From: Zonotrichia leucophrys gambelii
Lineage: Eukaryota; Chordata; Aves; Passeriformes; Passerellidae
DNA length: 64,000 nucleotides
NCBI RefSeq assembly: GCF_028769735.1
Contig: NC_088171.1
Span: forward strand, 128,357,533-128,421,532
Direction: 5' to 3'
Translations under genes and position numbers: made by a program
In this document: piece by piece, positions 1 through 14,060 of the stretch
How positions within the stretch are numbered: the first letter of the stretch is position 1
Layout of the letters: each line of letters starts with the position of its first letter
Notes under the pieces: generated by a model
Seen by the model: the letters and a program-made list of their open reading frames with translations, nothing else
What the model was told of the DNA's origin: nothing
Database searches by the model: none

Positions 1-868
1 AAGGGCAGGAATTTCAACTTGGTGCAAAACAGCTGAAATATTTTTAAAATTGAAGATAATAAATGCTTCCTGTTTTGATTTTCTACCTGAAGACAATGAA
101 GCAGAAAAGACCAATATTTTTTTTAACGTAACAAAGTCATTGCCACAATTAATTCAGCTAAATTAACTATATTGTTCAATTATTGCTGCAATTCTTTTTT
201 AGATCATTAAAATTCATAGAGGTTGCTGAATCCCTGTTTACTGTTTGGGAAGTTCCATTAGGCAAAACATTATTCATAGTCAGATGTGCTTCTAAACACA
301 AAGACTCTGATTTCATACATGCTGTCCTAATAATTTTTTCCTTTTCTTTTTCACCAAGTGTTTCAGAAGGTTGAGCAAAGACAAAAACAGAACACAGTAC
401 TAGACTACACTTTTGTTACATATGTGAACTGCACTGTATCCAAAGGGAGCATTACATTTCTACTGAGCTGAAATTATCTACTTTTATGCCTCTTTATGCA
501 GCAGCAAAAACAATCAAGTCTACCAAATTTTTTTAAAAAATATTTGGTACTTAAAGAATTCACTATATAACACACAAAACAAAAATATTTTATATGAAAA
601 AGGACAACTACACTATTCAAATTTTATATTACACATTTTCTCATAGATTTTTTTAATTCCCTCCTGGCAAACATACACTCACTGGACAGTTTTGTCAGCC
701 TTATGTGCACTGATATTTTGTAATGTATGTCATGCGACCAGTGGATAAAGGAGAAATGCTAATCTCTGGGATTAGGTGTGTAATTTATTTTAGCAAGCTA
801 CCATAGTGAAGTTACTCACACTGATGCCTGTAGGCTGCAGCTGTTCCTAATTGCAGCCAGGTACTTAC
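1..868 (-). other. RIMS2: Intron continuing past the window start
   Basis: AT-rich, with no exon, repeat or signal recognised. The 183-374 plus-strand open frame has no support. Confidence 0.7.
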
Positions 869-985
869 CTCTCTCTGTCTGGGGAGTAGTGGTCGTCCAC
901 GGCTCGGTGTCTGTCCATGCGGTTCAGGGTGTTGTAGTGCGCAGGGGTGGATCGAGTCCCTCGCAGTCCCTGATCCACATTCCGA
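869..985 (-). CDS. RIMS2: RIMS2 linker exon (117 nt), last in window
   Basis: The acceptor TTTTATCCTCAG precedes TCGGAATGTGG and the donor is GAGAG|GTAAGT. Phase is 2 on both sides, so the 39-codon length can be skipped in frame. It encodes SRNVDQGLRGTRSTPAHYNT then LNRMDRHRAVDDHYSPDRE. The RM.RHR..DDHYSPDR pattern is a RIM2 linker hallmark. It is noticeably richer in GC and CpG than the surrounding intron. The next coding exon lies below position 1. Confidence 0.95.
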
Positions 986-3900
986 CTGAGGATAAAACAC
1001 ATCAGATCCTGAGTTTTTAGTGTGCCTGCATGAGATCCTCTCACTGCTTTGTACAAACAATTATCAGCAATCATGCTGGTAACAAGATCTGTTAGCTGAA
1101 CAGACTTTTCTATACATCTAAAGGAAAATAATTTTAAATCTTAAAGTAAAAAAAAAAAAGTCTCGTTTAGAAAATGGCACCAAGTCCATGATAGGGATAG
1201 AGTTCTGGGTTTTGTTCCAATGTGTTTCTTCTGGAAATATAAGGAAAGCTTTTTCATTTCCTTCATTAAAAATGTTAATCTCGCACAACATTTCATTAGT
1301 CTTTCCAGACTTCAAGCAAAAATTCATTTCTGATGGAAACATACACTGTAAATCATTTTTCATGAGTTCTTGATTTTGGCTTTACTATAAAGATGTAAAC
1401 TGTAGTAGGACACAATGGGGACTTGTGGCTGTTACAGTAGAGTGCAGCCTGATGAAAACATGGTCATCTGAATTTAAAAATAGGACTGTATGTGGTACCC
1501 ATGTAGAGGCTTAGTGCAGGCCTGGGTAAAAATCACCCGTACTAATTGAGACCAAAGCTTTGCCAATCGATTGTTTTGCTCAGTTTATCCATCAATACCT
1601 ACTCACACACTTTACTTTTTGTGCTCTGTAAAACAAATCCACAAGAATAGGAAAATAGGAGACAATGGTTAACTGTAATAATTATTGGATAATAAAAACA
1701 TAATTGTTTTGTATCGAATTCAAAATAACGAATTGGATGCTTCCCTCCACACAAGTTCAAGACCAATAAATTCTTCTGTCTCCTGCCCTTTATTACAATC
1801 TGCTCTAGTGTGAGTCTCAATTTCCTTTATTGTTTTGGTTTTGTGTGGCTCAGTTCCCTTTTCCTTTCTTGCCACTTTGTCTGCCCTTTTGGTACCTGTC
1901 ATATTTACCCTTTGTCATTTACCACTTTCTGACTAATGTTAACTTGTACATGTATCCTTCACTGCTGCTGCCATGACATTATTTATTTCTGCATATAAGT
2001 GCTATACAGATGTTGCATTACACATAAATTTTTGCCTTCAGCTCTACCTCATTTGTCATAAAGCATTTTCCGCTCTGGCATTCATGAATCCAAATACTGG
2101 GTTTACTCTGGCTAGTAAAGAGTAACAAGAGCAGCAACAAGATCTTGTCAGCTGCAATGAAGTGGACCTTTGGAGGAGTTTATTAAAAAACTAAATAGAA
2201 TTGAGGACTGCAAAATGGTTTCTAAGAAATAACAGCAACTTCTGTGGCCCAAAACCTCCTACCTACAGAGATGTCAGCAGTGGGAAATTTCTGGGCATAC
2301 AAAATGCTCACTGCAGTTTGGACCTCTATAGAGTAGCACATGTATAACAAATTCACCTGATCAGGGTGCAAAATGTGAAAATTCTTATAGATTTCCTGAG
2401 TAGAGCTGCATTTTCAGTAGAGCTAAATAAGATATTTCTGTAACCCATAGCTTATACTTCTCTTCTGCAAATGCTCAAACTCTCATAACGCAATTTTCTG
2501 AGCTCAACAAGTCCTCAAAGAATTTGTTTGGTATGTGGGCAGGGAAATATTACTCAAATAATGCCTTTGATTCTGACATTGTAGGAAACAGCTGCAATAA
2601 TTTCAAAACCATATTTAAAAATTTAGCTTTAGGAAAGTTAAAAAGCAAGAGATTTTCAACATGTAAAGAAATCCAAGACTACAAGAAAATGAAAAGTGGA
2701 TTTTTCAATGGTGTTAAACAAGTGTTAATCACCAGCTTGGGTAAAAATTCTGCCAAAAATGCAGACAGCATGCATGCAGGCAGAAAAACATAAAAACACA
2801 AACACACACACAAAGAGATTTTGCTCATATTTATGTCTATATCCAAGACAAATAGTGTAGGCAATTACTTAAGCTGAAATCAGTAGATTAAAAATCAGAA
2901 TAGGCCCCTTTGTGTCTACCACTTATGTCTCATTTCAAGTCAGGCTGACTTGGTTTTAGATGGGTTTAGACTACAAGTAGAAACACACAGTTTCTGCCTC
3001 TTAGCTGTATGAGATGATGGGGGATAATTTGAAAGTCTAGTATCTCACTAATGCAAAAGGCTATCATAGAGGCTACATCCATTAGAGGAAATGGTAAGTA
3101 AAAACATAATTATTATGAAGCCAAGAGAATTTTAACTTAAAAAAAAAAGCAAAGATAACAGAAGGGAAAGCAGAACAAAAGAGAATTAGGATTTCTGAAA
3201 GAAAGGGAGATGAACATGGATCTGCCAGAAAGTATTTCATAACAGATCTTCAGTATCAAAGGGGAATTGTGAACATTATGGGCAAAACAGAAAACTTCCA
3301 CTTTCATTTCAACTGAATTACATCATCTGGAAACCTACCCATACACAGCAACAAAAGGGCTGGAAAACAGGTTTCATTCCCATTTACATCTATCTCTCTG
3401 CTTCCTTTCTCTTAAGAAAGCTTATCCTGCAGAGTACTAAATGAATTATTACATGTTATCCAAAAGTACCAGATTGTTGGAAGAAATTTCCTGGTCTAAT
3501 TTTCTCAAGATAAATACTTATCAGAGATCTCCCAAGACCAGGAGTTCATACCTTTCACTATAAAATTGTATGTCTGTCAGTTTATTCTTGGTGATTTAGA
3601 AGTATGAAAGAAATAGTAGAAAGGAAGCTACTCTGGGCAGCAAGGGAGGCTCCCCAGAATCCTAATTCTACAGAAACAAAAGGGTTGAAAATATTCACTG
3701 TCATATGAATGTTAAGGTAATGTCAAACTATCACATACTATAAAACATGGCACCTGTAAATAGCTCTAGGAAATGAAAATGTGGAGAGATATTTTTATTT
3801 TCTTAGATTGGACTGTACTGAATTTTTATGAAAAACGAGATATAAATAGGCAGAAGTAAGATACAATTGTGAAATCATATAAGAATATTAAATAATGTAG

Positions 3901-4099
3901 TAAAAATAAACCATAAGTAACATAGAATTAAATATAAATTAGGCACATGACTATAACGTAAAAAAAAACATTATTGGCTTTATATAATTTTGTAAGATCT
4001 AACCAATTCATTTTCAAAAGTCTGGAGATTATCTCCAGTATTGGTACAAGATGAATACCAGTTTAATTTATTTAGCTGCATAGTTGAACAAGAGTTTAC
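986..4099 (-). other. RIMS2: Intron in the C2A-C2B linker (3.1 kb)
   Basis: AT-rich. A short imperfect CA repeat (about 2796-2812) follows an overlapping UGCAUGCAUG on the transcript strand (2769-2778), 1.3 kb from the upstream exon. No repeat family or extra exon was recognised. Confidence 0.72.
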
Positions 4100-4256
4100 C
4101 TTTGTGGGGGAGGGACACTGGGAGACCACGATCTAGTCCGTCCTATACTATCTCCACGGTGAGGGGACCCTGATCGAGAACAATGATTAGATGACATTAC
4201 TTGCTCAGGCACTGACAGTGTTGAACTTTGAAGATCTCTCCCGTTATGTCGGTAAT
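4100..4256 (-). CDS. RIMS2: RIMS2 linker exon with RIM-BP binding motif (157 nt)
   Basis: The acceptor is a T-rich tract ending TTTTTAG before ATTACCGAC, and the donor is CAAAG|GTAAAC. Phase is 1 in, 2 out. It encodes DYRHNGRDLQSSTLSVPEQV, then MSSNHCSRSGSPHRGDSIG and RTRSWSPSVPPPQ. The RTRSWSPSVPPP end is the arginine/proline (PxxP) site where RIM-BP SH3 domains bind RIM (family knowledge), helping tether calcium channels. SRSGSPHRGD is a serine/arginine stretch with likely phosphorylation sites (inferred). Residues fit RIM2. Confidence 0.96.
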
Positions 4257-5954
4257 CTAAAAAGAAATGTAAATATTCAGTGAATCTGAAGTTGCACTTT
4301 CCCACTTCCTGCCGTATCTGTAGTAATGAGTTTCTCAGTAAAAGATAGGATTTGATCAAGAATGTTATAGTGTGTTCTTGGGTTTTATAATAAAATATAC
4401 ATATGTAAGTTGACTCCTGCTGTTATGCTTTTTTTAAGTACAATTACAGTTCCTATAGTTATACTTCAAAAGTATAGGAATTAATACCATGCACCAAACT
4501 GGGGACTTACCATTTATGGTTAATACAATGTATTAATAATAAAACAAATTAAACTGATTTTTCCTCAGAATAAAAAACCTAATTGTTGCATTTTTAATTA
4601 AAATTATATTTCAAATGTTGTGTAAAATGTTTTTCAAATAGAAATGTCCATAATTAAAAATTAATCCAAAATTTAGTTTAAAAATTTGGGATAGGAAGCC
4701 ACTATGGAGTTAAATAGTGAGACTGAGTTCAAGAAAGATTTGTATTTCAGAAATATTTAAGGTAACAATGACTCAATGATATCAGATTTCACTCACAACT
4801 CTGAATTAAAAAACACTGTTTCTTCACAAATAGCTAGCACCCTGGACTAATCTTGAATAAGCCTAAGAGAAGGCATAAATGGTCTAAGCAAAAGCCTCCA
4901 AGTTACACTGGCCTAAAAGGCTACCACATGGACAGTTAACACAAGCTTTTAATAAAAATCTTTTTAAAAGCTGTATGTGTTAAAAATTATGGTCTTCATG
5001 TAATTGAAAAAGTTGAATTCACTGTCCCATGGTGCAATACTCTCTGTGGAAAAAAAAATACTACATATACAGCAATTTCAAGTAAGTTTCCCAAATTTTG
5101 TGATGATGAAATTAAAACATAATGATAAGAAATTGAAGATTTGCAATTGTTAACCTGATTATAACATTTAACAAGAATAGGTCTTCAGAGAGTTCCTGGT
5201 GGCTATGACAACTGATAGAACTGATTTCTTTGTTCCAAAGACAGTAACCAAAAAAAGAATACTTAGAGAGATCCACCCGGCACTGGAAAAATTCTGGCTC
5301 ATGCAACTGTTAAACTTTTCCCATGAGAATCTTCCAAGAGTAGAATAATCTTCTGCTCATGATTTTCTTATTTTTCTTCCTGGAAAATGTTCACTAGAAC
5401 CTAAACAAAACCTTATTAATTCATTCCGCTTTATGGTTCCAAGTATGTTCAATACTTTCACCTGAGTACTCATATTTACTATATGGCCTTACAACCAAGG
5501 ATATATATAAACAATTCTAATTCGTAAACAACTTCTTCCTTCTATGTTTAGTATAAATGGCTTTGTGTGTATCTGCCATATGTACTAAAGGGGAAAAAAA
5601 AGCACATCACCCTTACATTCCACTAATATAATGATGCTGAGGATGACATAGTCTCTCCTCACTACATCACAGTCAAATCATGTTATGTGTACCTTCAGCT
5701 AAGAGTCAGTACTGCAATACCAACTTTTATCTTATATGCAAAGTAAATTTATTATTATAAGCACTGAAAAAATATATAGGGGCCAGTGGAACATAATTCT
5801 GAGATCATCAAAGGCAAGATGGGAAATTTTATGTGTGTTTGAAACGCTGTTATTCACTCACTAGTAAAATGTAGGAGATAATTTAATTTTTTGCAATTTG
5901 GAAATTAATACAGTCTGCAATTCTGCAATTCTTTAAGTAAAAGAGCTAAAGTAA

Positions 5955-6582
5955 CAGTAGTGAAGAGCCCACCCTGCAGCAGACTCCTGGCAGGACCTGT
6001 GGAGAGAGAAGCCCCCCCTGGAGCAGGTTTGCTGGCAGGACTTGTGACCCAGCCTGGAGCAGTGTGAGGGGCTGCGCCCGATGGAGGGATCATGCTGGAG
6101 CAGTTTGTGAAGAACTGCAGCCCATGGGATGAACTGACACTGGGGGGGTTTGTGGGGGACTGTCTCCCATGAGAGGAACCTCCCTCTGGAGCAGAGGGAT
6201 AGAGTGAAGGGAGCAAGGAGCAGCAGAGACAACGTGTAATGAAGGAACTGCAACCCCCATTCCCATCTCCCTGTGAGCTGAGAGGGAGGAGGTCGGGAAC
6301 CAGGGGTGAAGCTGAGACCAGAGAGAAGGAAAGGATAGCGGCAAAGCTTTGAAGTTTCAGGGGCTTATTTTCTCATTATGCTACTCTGATTTTATTTGCC
6401 ACAAAATAATATCTCTGAGTTGTCTGTTTTGCCCACAACCAGAACAAGGAGTCATCTCTTCCTGGCCCTATCTCCACCCACAAGTCTTCTGCTGTATTTC
6501 CTCTCCCGTTTCCAGCTTGTGAGGGCAGTGATGGAGCAGTTTTGGCAGCCACTTGGAACCTAGCCAGAGTCAATCCACCACA
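5955..6582 (+). mobile_element. Avian LTR-like repeat with internal ggagcag repeats
   Basis: A GC-rich island with several imperfect units of about 30-60 nt, each having CTGGAGCAG, a G-rich stretch and CCCATGG or similar (e.g. GAAGAACTGCAGCCCATGGG). Then follow GCAGAGACAACGTGTAATGA, CAACCCCCATTCCCATCTCC, TGTCTGTTTTGCCCACAACC and a terminal AATCCACCACA. The same 3' half is shared with 48130-48688, so the two are one family. I recognise it as an avian endogenous-retrovirus LTR-like repeat but cannot name it firmly. The 5' boundary is uncertain. Minus-strand open frames of 84-106 residues here are by-products of its composition. Confidence 0.65.
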
Positions 6583-6687
6583 CATAAATGAGCAGCAAGT
6601 TATTATAAACTTCTAGATATTGAAATAAAAAAACATTTACAGTACAAGAACTGAAAGAAATATTGTCTTATTATCCTAATAATGCAT

Positions 6688-6754
6688 ATCTATTGACAGA
6701 AAAGATAGACATAGTGTTCTAGATAGACTATCTCTATCTTTTCTGTCAATAGAT
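6688..6754. repeat. Perfect 22-bp inverted repeat with 23-nt spacer
   Basis: Arm 6688-6709 (begins ATCTATTGACAGAAAAGATA) is exactly complementary to arm 6733-6754. The 67-nt whole could fold into a pre-miRNA-sized hairpin on either strand. Within the spacer, AGATAG and CTATCT form a smaller nested palindrome. It lies in an intron about 100 nt beyond the LTR-like repeat. Perfect arms suggest recent origin, perhaps template switching, rather than an old structural RNA. Confidence 0.85.
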
Positions 6755-9700
6755 CTCCTTGCATACACAAGTAGAATTTGTTGAATTTGGAGATGAAATG
6801 CAATGTAGAGTAGTAACATGAAGAAATAGGTAAATCCTTTGAAAAAATCAGTAGTTTATATAATATTTGGTATGTACAGACATCAAAGTATGAGGGGAAT
6901 GAGCAATACTGTAAGATTTTCTAGGTGAATAAACATAATGAAGGGTAAGGTAATCCATTAACAAAACACAAACAAAAACTGCCTTTAAAATTCTAAAAAA
7001 ATGCTTAAAAAGTCTAAAAAATTCCTAGAAGTGAGAACAAGTAAATCAAAATTATTGAATTTATTACATATGCACACAGAAACAAATTAATTACTTTGGA
7101 ACAAAAAGCCTCTTCCAGCTCTAATTTGTTATTGCAGTTGACCAAATGAGCAGTATTGTTGCAATAAATCAAAATATATAACTTTGTAATTAATTGTCAA
7201 GTCTAATCCTGATCAAATATGTGCTTTACATTAATTTTGAGGTAGTCATGCAGTGCTTTCTGGTAACTAACACTGGTACTGCTTCCTTATAACAATAACA
7301 AAGGCAGAAACAACCAGCATTCCTAGCAATTTTGCTAAATCTTGATAAACTTTTGCTACGTTTTTTGAAGAAAACTAGAGGTGTTTAGCTGTGATCAAAA
7401 AAATAGATTAATGTTGTCTAATAATATTGTTACAAAAAAATTGACATTTATAATCCATTTACCTAAAACAAAAATAATTATATTTACAAACTCCTCTTTT
7501 TCCAACAGGCCACACATTGAAAAGCAACTGTTTAAGTAAGACAACCCACCAACATGGGTTAATGAGGTAATTTCAAAGTTATCCTTCAGTTTTGTAGAGT
7601 TAATGTAGCTCTGATTTAACTGCCTGTACTGTAGGTAATTTACCTTCCAATTTCAAAAACTATTGCACATCCTGAAAATAAGGTTAGAGAAGTTAAGTAA
7701 AAAACATTTTCTTGTGAAAAGAAATTATAGACAGAAAAGACAGGTCATAAGGGCAGCTTGACCAATGAGTTGCTATTGAGCAAAGCAGATATTTATAGCA
7801 GTAGTAAAAATAGGATAAACATTATCCTGCTTGCAGCTATAAATATTGAGTCATTACCATAGAATCAAAGGCTCTGTAACTATGGCAAGCCTCTTAAATC
7901 AACATAGAGAGTACACAGAACCTGATAATCAGTGTAGACATAATCAGTGGTAAACAACTGTGAGCTGCAGACACCTAAAAGACAGACACATGACAAGGAT
8001 AACTGCAATGCCACCACCTTCTTCTGTCAGGGGAAGGTCTCTTTAAAAACTGATACATGTGAAAAGAGGGATTTTACAAAGTACATTAAATACAGCTTCT
8101 TCAGACCTGAAGTTTTAGTTTTATCTGATTTAAGAGAGACTATTAATATATTTGACTTAAAATATTAATCTACACAGTATGTACTGTGCTAATATTATGC
8201 TATGCAGGTTACATATTCAGTAAATACTGACAATTGAATTGTTATTAAATTATGAATCTTTCAGGTCCAAAATTGCAGAAAATCACAAACTTCCAAATAT
8301 TAGGTTCATATCAACAGCCCTAAAATAGGCCTAAAAAGAATTAACTGAAGTATATTAATATAAGATTTTAATTTAAATCTTGCTGCTTGATTTACTTGAA
8401 AGAAACTCTTAGCATGAAAATTGTTCTAGAAAGGCAGTACTAGAATGGCTGCTCATCATAGGCAATGTAATTGACTTGCTTCTGACACTGATATTAAGTG
8501 GTGTTTTCTCCACTTTAACATCTGTATTTGATTGAAGCATCAAGCTTTCAGATTTTTAACTTTTTAATACTCACAGTGGTTGGGCTTTGAACAAGCACTA
8601 ATTAAAAACAATTATATAATCAAATTGCCAGAAATGCTTAACATACCAACATTTCACATATGGGCACTTTAGAGAGAGTTCAGTTCTTTCATACAAATGT
8701 GCTCGGCTTCTGGGATGATTTGCACATCTAAATGAAGATTTTAGATGTTCTCTAAAAAATTGCTGACAGTCACTGATCAAATAAATTGAATTATTGATAT
8801 CTGAATGCTTTATAAGTTGAAGATACATTATGGATTGCTTTGGGAAATTTTTCTGTATTAAATATTATTCTGAAAACATAGGAAGGATGAATGTACAGTG
8901 AAAGGAATCAGTAAACATTACAGTGGGAATAACTGGTTACTTGCTGCATAGCAACTCAGTTCCTCACAGGTATATTTAGCTCTCCAGCACTAATTGTATT
9001 TATGGGCCCATTACACTTAAGACAATTCTTTTCTTATGGAAAAGCATTCCCACACAGTCACTAGAGCTAGCTGAGTTTTCAGTGCTGTTCCTATACCCAG
9101 CATGACATGAAAAGCTTGGTGGGAGGGGAAATACCTAAACCACCACAGGCACTAAAAAGATGTTTCTTCCTAATTGAGCATTCATCCATGTATATTTGCA
9201 TCTGTCCAGTAAGTCCCTCAAATTAGCCTCCTCTTCACACTGTTGATTGGAATTTATCAGTCTTTCTTGCTATATTTCCTTTTTAGAAGTGCTCTTCTAA
9301 ATTGCCACAATTGCAACTCATCCCAACCAGTGATCTCCTTATGTGAGAAGTATCCACAAAGAGCATGTCTAATAGGAATGCAATATTATTGCAATTTTCA
9401 TTGCCTTTTAATCCCTTTGTTACTTCACAGATATAGGACTATGGCAAAATATAAACTAACACACCAAGTTCATATTTCCTTAACTTTCTTCAAAGAGGAG
9501 AGTTGATAATTAGTAATTATCTGAAAACAAAACTTGAATCAAGTTACGTACTTACTTACAAACTGAAGTGATATAGCTTATATTTAAAAATAGTTTTGAC
9601 TAGTTTTTACTAGTTTAAAGAAAAGCATTGAGAGAATTTGGATGTTTGAGGAGAAATATGATTTTTCAGCTGAGGAAATTATACTGAAGAATTTCTTTAT

Positions 9701-11765
9701 TTTGTAAATAATAGAAGTACTACATTCAAAATTTAAATAAGATAATAAACATGAAAAATGGAAAGTATATATTAGGAAAGAAAACTAAAATGAAAAAAGC
9801 TTAAAGAATTATAATAATGTGTAAAGAACTTTAGGCAAAAAGTTATAAATAATATATAAATTATTTGTTTGGAAAAAGGAAAATGGTTAAAGATCCATTG
9901 ATCAAGGCATTCAGCATAAGGACTATTTAACATGGCTTGATTTTCAGTTTGGAAGGGGGATTTTTGTGACACGCAGACTAACATTTTTAAATCAAGGGAG
10001 AGCCTAGAAATAACAGATTTTAGAGCAAGGCATTTGGTATCAACATACAATAAAATAAAACTCTTGTCAGTGTTTAGGTCTGAAGTTACTGGGCTTTTGG
10101 GTCACAACAGGTTCCCATTTAGGGCTAGCTGGTAATCTGGTAATACAATGAAATCTGTATTTTAGTAGGGATAAAAGTAATCCACTCTGTGTGCTAATGC
10201 TGTAAGATATCTTTCTATAAGCAGTGGTAAATTCTAGTCGATTTTAATCTGTAACCAAAGTGTGTTTTCTGCATCTGCTTTGAGAAGCAATCATCCACAG
10301 GATTCAGGCATAAAAATTCAGCCCACGTTATCAACAAATAGAGAAAAAGACATTTCCTCTGCAGCAAAGGCTGCAACATGACAGTGAAAGTATTCTTTTA
10401 AACAAAGAATTCCTCAGGTGTTTTGAGAGGTGAAACAAAAATTGATAATTTCTTTTCATTCTTCTTCAAACACAGAAATATTTTTGAAGGTTTAGTAATA
10501 ACTGCTGTACTGATGGTATTCTGTACTATTTTTTCATAATTTACATGGACCCAACTATCTGAATAAGTATCTTCTTTGCATTCTTATTTCCTCCTGAAAC
10601 ATACAGCTATCTTCTGCCAAATGACAAAAACTTATCGCTATAAATGTTTTTCTTCTCAAAGCCGGAGACTGTACTCTTTTACTCAGAAAAGTTCTTCTCT
10701 ACATAGGCTTGTAATGCAGTCTGTGCAGAATTCACTGCCTTACATTCTCCCATAATTCATTTGTCGCTTCTGTTGAAACATATTTCAGATTGCAAGTGTT
10801 TCATAACACATAATCTGTTGTAATGCAGATGAGATATGGGTGTAGAACTGAATTTTAAACATTATTATCTTACTTAATATTTTAGTGTTACAAAAGCAAT
10901 AGGTGAGAATTTTAAGATTAAATGGTCTTGACAATACATGTCTCTGTTCATAAAGTCAGACTCAGTAGGCTGCTTGTATTCCCTAGGTTCAACATACACT
11001 AGAAAATATCTGGGAAGAAAACTATTTAGAAATTATAGTCCATATTCCTTGGATTTGTTAACTGAAATGCATGCTTAACTTTGGACACTAGAAAGAAAAA
11101 TAAAACACCCAAAAAGCCAATCTGCCTTTCACTGAGTTGTATTTATTGTTGTAATATAAATGATGTTTTGTAAGGCTTTCTGGCATTAAAAAAAAATCAA
11201 TATAAAAATGCTGTATAGCTTTTATCAAAAAGGACACAAGAGCATTCCAAAGGGCAGGTGTAGATGCTGATGTAATCTCACACAGAACTGCTGGTGACAA
11301 CTTTGAGGGCCCAGGTTTATTGTTCAGGACAGCAAAATAGATGCTTCAAACTGTTTGAGAGCTATGTATAGCCAATCTAAAGACATAATCTGGAACTGCT
11401 AACGCTGCTCATTCCACTTACCTATGGTAAGATTAATGCTAGCAAAGATGAGATATTAATAGAGATTCTATTCTAGTGCTTTCCAAGATGAATGTACATA
11501 ATATTTGAAGACAGATATTTTAGAATCTAGTAAAAATTTTCTTTTTAAATGAGTAATATGCTATAACTCTTTGTGACAATTGGTGTTGGAGAAAACATGT
11601 AGCCAGAAAAAAAGACATTGAAGTTTTTCAATCTGTTTCTCACTATTTTTTAAAGGCCTTTCCTGTTGACCGAAACAACAGACTGAAGTTTATTACATTT
11701 GTATAAGAAGGCTAAGATCCAATCCACAAGAAGTGATAGATTCGGTAAATAATTTTTCCAAAAGA

Positions 11766-11824
11766 TCATAAAATGACAGAATAGTTTGAATTGGAAGGGA
11801 ACTTTAAAGGACATCTAGTCAACC
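11766..11824 (-). mobile_element. CR1 LINE 3'-end relic
   Basis: Plus strand reads GACAGAATAGTTTGAATTGG then AAGGGAACTTTAAAGGACAT and CTAGTCAACC. This is the reverse of the CR1 tail (GGTTGACTAGATG..TTAAAGTTCCCTTCC...). A short minus-orientation remnant. Confidence 0.75.
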
Positions 11825-13879
11825 ATTATGAATAAAAGTAAATTGAAGAGGAGCAAAGAGTTAATTTTTCTTCCTCTTAAAGGCTTCTGGAGTTTTGTTC
11901 ACAGGTGTGATACTAGGAATTAATTTTATGGAAAGGATCACTGAGAGTACTTGAAAGATGTTGGCAAGCTTACTTCATGTAATGCACTATTTATATAGCA
12001 GACAGAAGAAGAGCAAAGTGTCATGTTAAATAAAACCTGAAAATACAAAATGAAAGAACTGGGGTAAGTAAGAAAGAAAGAAAACTAAGAGAGACAAATG
12101 GTGCATAACAGTGCATATATTCAAACCAAGATTGTGATGAGTTTACAAATGAAGAGAGGAACTTCAAACGATTGAGGGAATCATAAGGAGAGTGGATGGT
12201 AAGACAAGACAAGACTAAACAAGAAGACTTACAAACATAGTGGCAGCAGCACAAAAAAGTAAGGCACTAAAAATTTCAAAACCTAAAACCCATCAAATTT
12301 CCTACCCACACAGCCCAGCTGAATTAAAATGCAAATAAGTTGTAGAATTCTTCAGCAAAAATTCAATAGCTTAAAGATCCTAAAAAAACTAAAGGTATGT
12401 CAGAAACTCAGGTAAGGAAAGTACGCTCATGCATAGACCTGTAAAGATCATAATTTTACAAGTTGTCAAAAGATAAGTTTATTGAATCAAAGTTGTAAAT
12501 CTAGATGCTCCATAAGAATCCTGCTGATGTTCAAGCACCTGGTAAAAAAAAATCTGCAAAACTTGGTACCTTTTTCCAGGACAGGAAAAACATTTCACTT
12601 TCAAAATGATGCTATACTGGGCACTCTAGAAATATATCCATTAAATCCAGTTATTTCCAATCTTATTTTTTAAGCTCCTAAGTTAGATTGATACATTTTA
12701 ATTTAACTGACCCACAGCAATATGAAAGCTCTTATTTTTGGAAGGACAGGCAATTTGAATGTCTCAGTGACTACTAATTACAGACAGCAAGCTCATCAAA
12801 GATTGAAAGTACAGTAAAGAGGAACAAAGGGCTTCTGAGGATGGTTGCCTCTTTGGCTCCAGTACTTCACGCCACTCTGGCTATCTATCCTTCCTGTGTT
12901 CTGACTGCAATAAAGCAAACAGGGGAGTGGGAATATAAAAATGCTGTAAATTTTCCTTAATAGTTTTCTAATTAAAGTAATAATCTGAAAAAAATAGCCT
13001 GTTACTGTTTGAAGATAAATGTTTTAAGGAACATAGAAACTTTAGTGGTTTTGCAGGCCTAATGTTCTTTCTTTTTTTAATCTGGTAAAACTCCTGGAAT
13101 CTTAGCACAAATATGACTTGCCCTGTTTATATCACAAAGTCTGTAAAATTTTATCAGTTATTGAAAATATTGAAAATAATAAATTTTAAATAAAATTTAC
13201 ATGTTGTTTATCATAAAAAAAATAAAAAGTTATCTCTTTATCCCAGCAAGTGCAAGACCCATAGCACGGAATAGTAACATACCAGGGTCAAAAATGTAGC
13301 ACAGCCTATGAGCTAACCACGAAATAGCTGGAAATAAAAGCATGACTATGTAGACAAAACAGAAATGCATCTGAGCTCAGACAGGTAACCGATTTTAAAA
13401 CAGGACCAGGCAAACTCATATAATTAGATAGTTCACTAAATGTCTGGATTGATCAATACTTGGCTTCACACCATCTCACAATATTCAGGATTGCCTACCT
13501 CACCTCATTTATTCCCTCTTAGTTCTGAGGTGAGCTGTACTCCCCTCACTCCCCTCTCCTGTGTCCCCTCCCTCAGCCTGAGCAGAAGGCCCTGCAGCCC
13601 ATGAGCTGATGGGTGCTTGGGCTGAGCTGAGCGGATCACGCTCCCACAGCTGCTGTGTGGAGCAGACAGATTAAACTGCTCAGCCTTTCCCAAACCCCAC
13701 TGTCTCACACTGGAGCTGGACCTCACCCAAGAGAACCAGAAGCTGTCTAGCACAGAAAACGCTGTGTGTTAAAAATCTCAGAACAGCAGCAGGGCAGCAG
13801 AACACACACTGGGAGGAGTATCCCACTCTGTGCTGACAGTAGCACTCAGTACTGGTTAGAGTTAGCACAGCTGCCTCCT

Positions 13880-14060
13880 TTGGACTGGATACTGGGAAAA
13901 ATCTTCCTGAAAGAGTTGTCCAGTAATGGAACAGGCTGCCCAGGGAAGGGGTGGAGTGACCACTCCTGCAGGTATTTAAAAGACGTGTGGCTGTGGGCTC
14001 ATGGGCAAGGTTTAGTAGTGGATTTTGCAGTTCTAGCAGTTGGACTTGATCCAACCTAAA
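13880..14060 (+). mobile_element. CR1 LINE 3' end
   Basis: Contains the CR1 3' region signature: GGAACAGGCTGCCCAGGGAA, then CTGCAGGTATTTAAAAGACG and GCAGTTGGACTTGATCCAAC. Plus orientation. The order and spacing match the avian CR1 tail; the terminal short repeats are eroded. The GC-richer sequence before it (13505-13860) may belong to an adjoining older insertion. Confidence 0.85.

Noticed and set aside
5905..6585. Several minus-strand open frames of 69-106 residues.
   Set aside because: All are antisense readings of the LTR-like repeat and are low-complexity Ser/Pro-rich.
13505..14054. Open frames of 82-124 residues on both strands.
   Set aside because: They overlap the CR1 3' end and the GC-rich sequence beside it, and do not match CR1 reverse transcriptase or any host protein.
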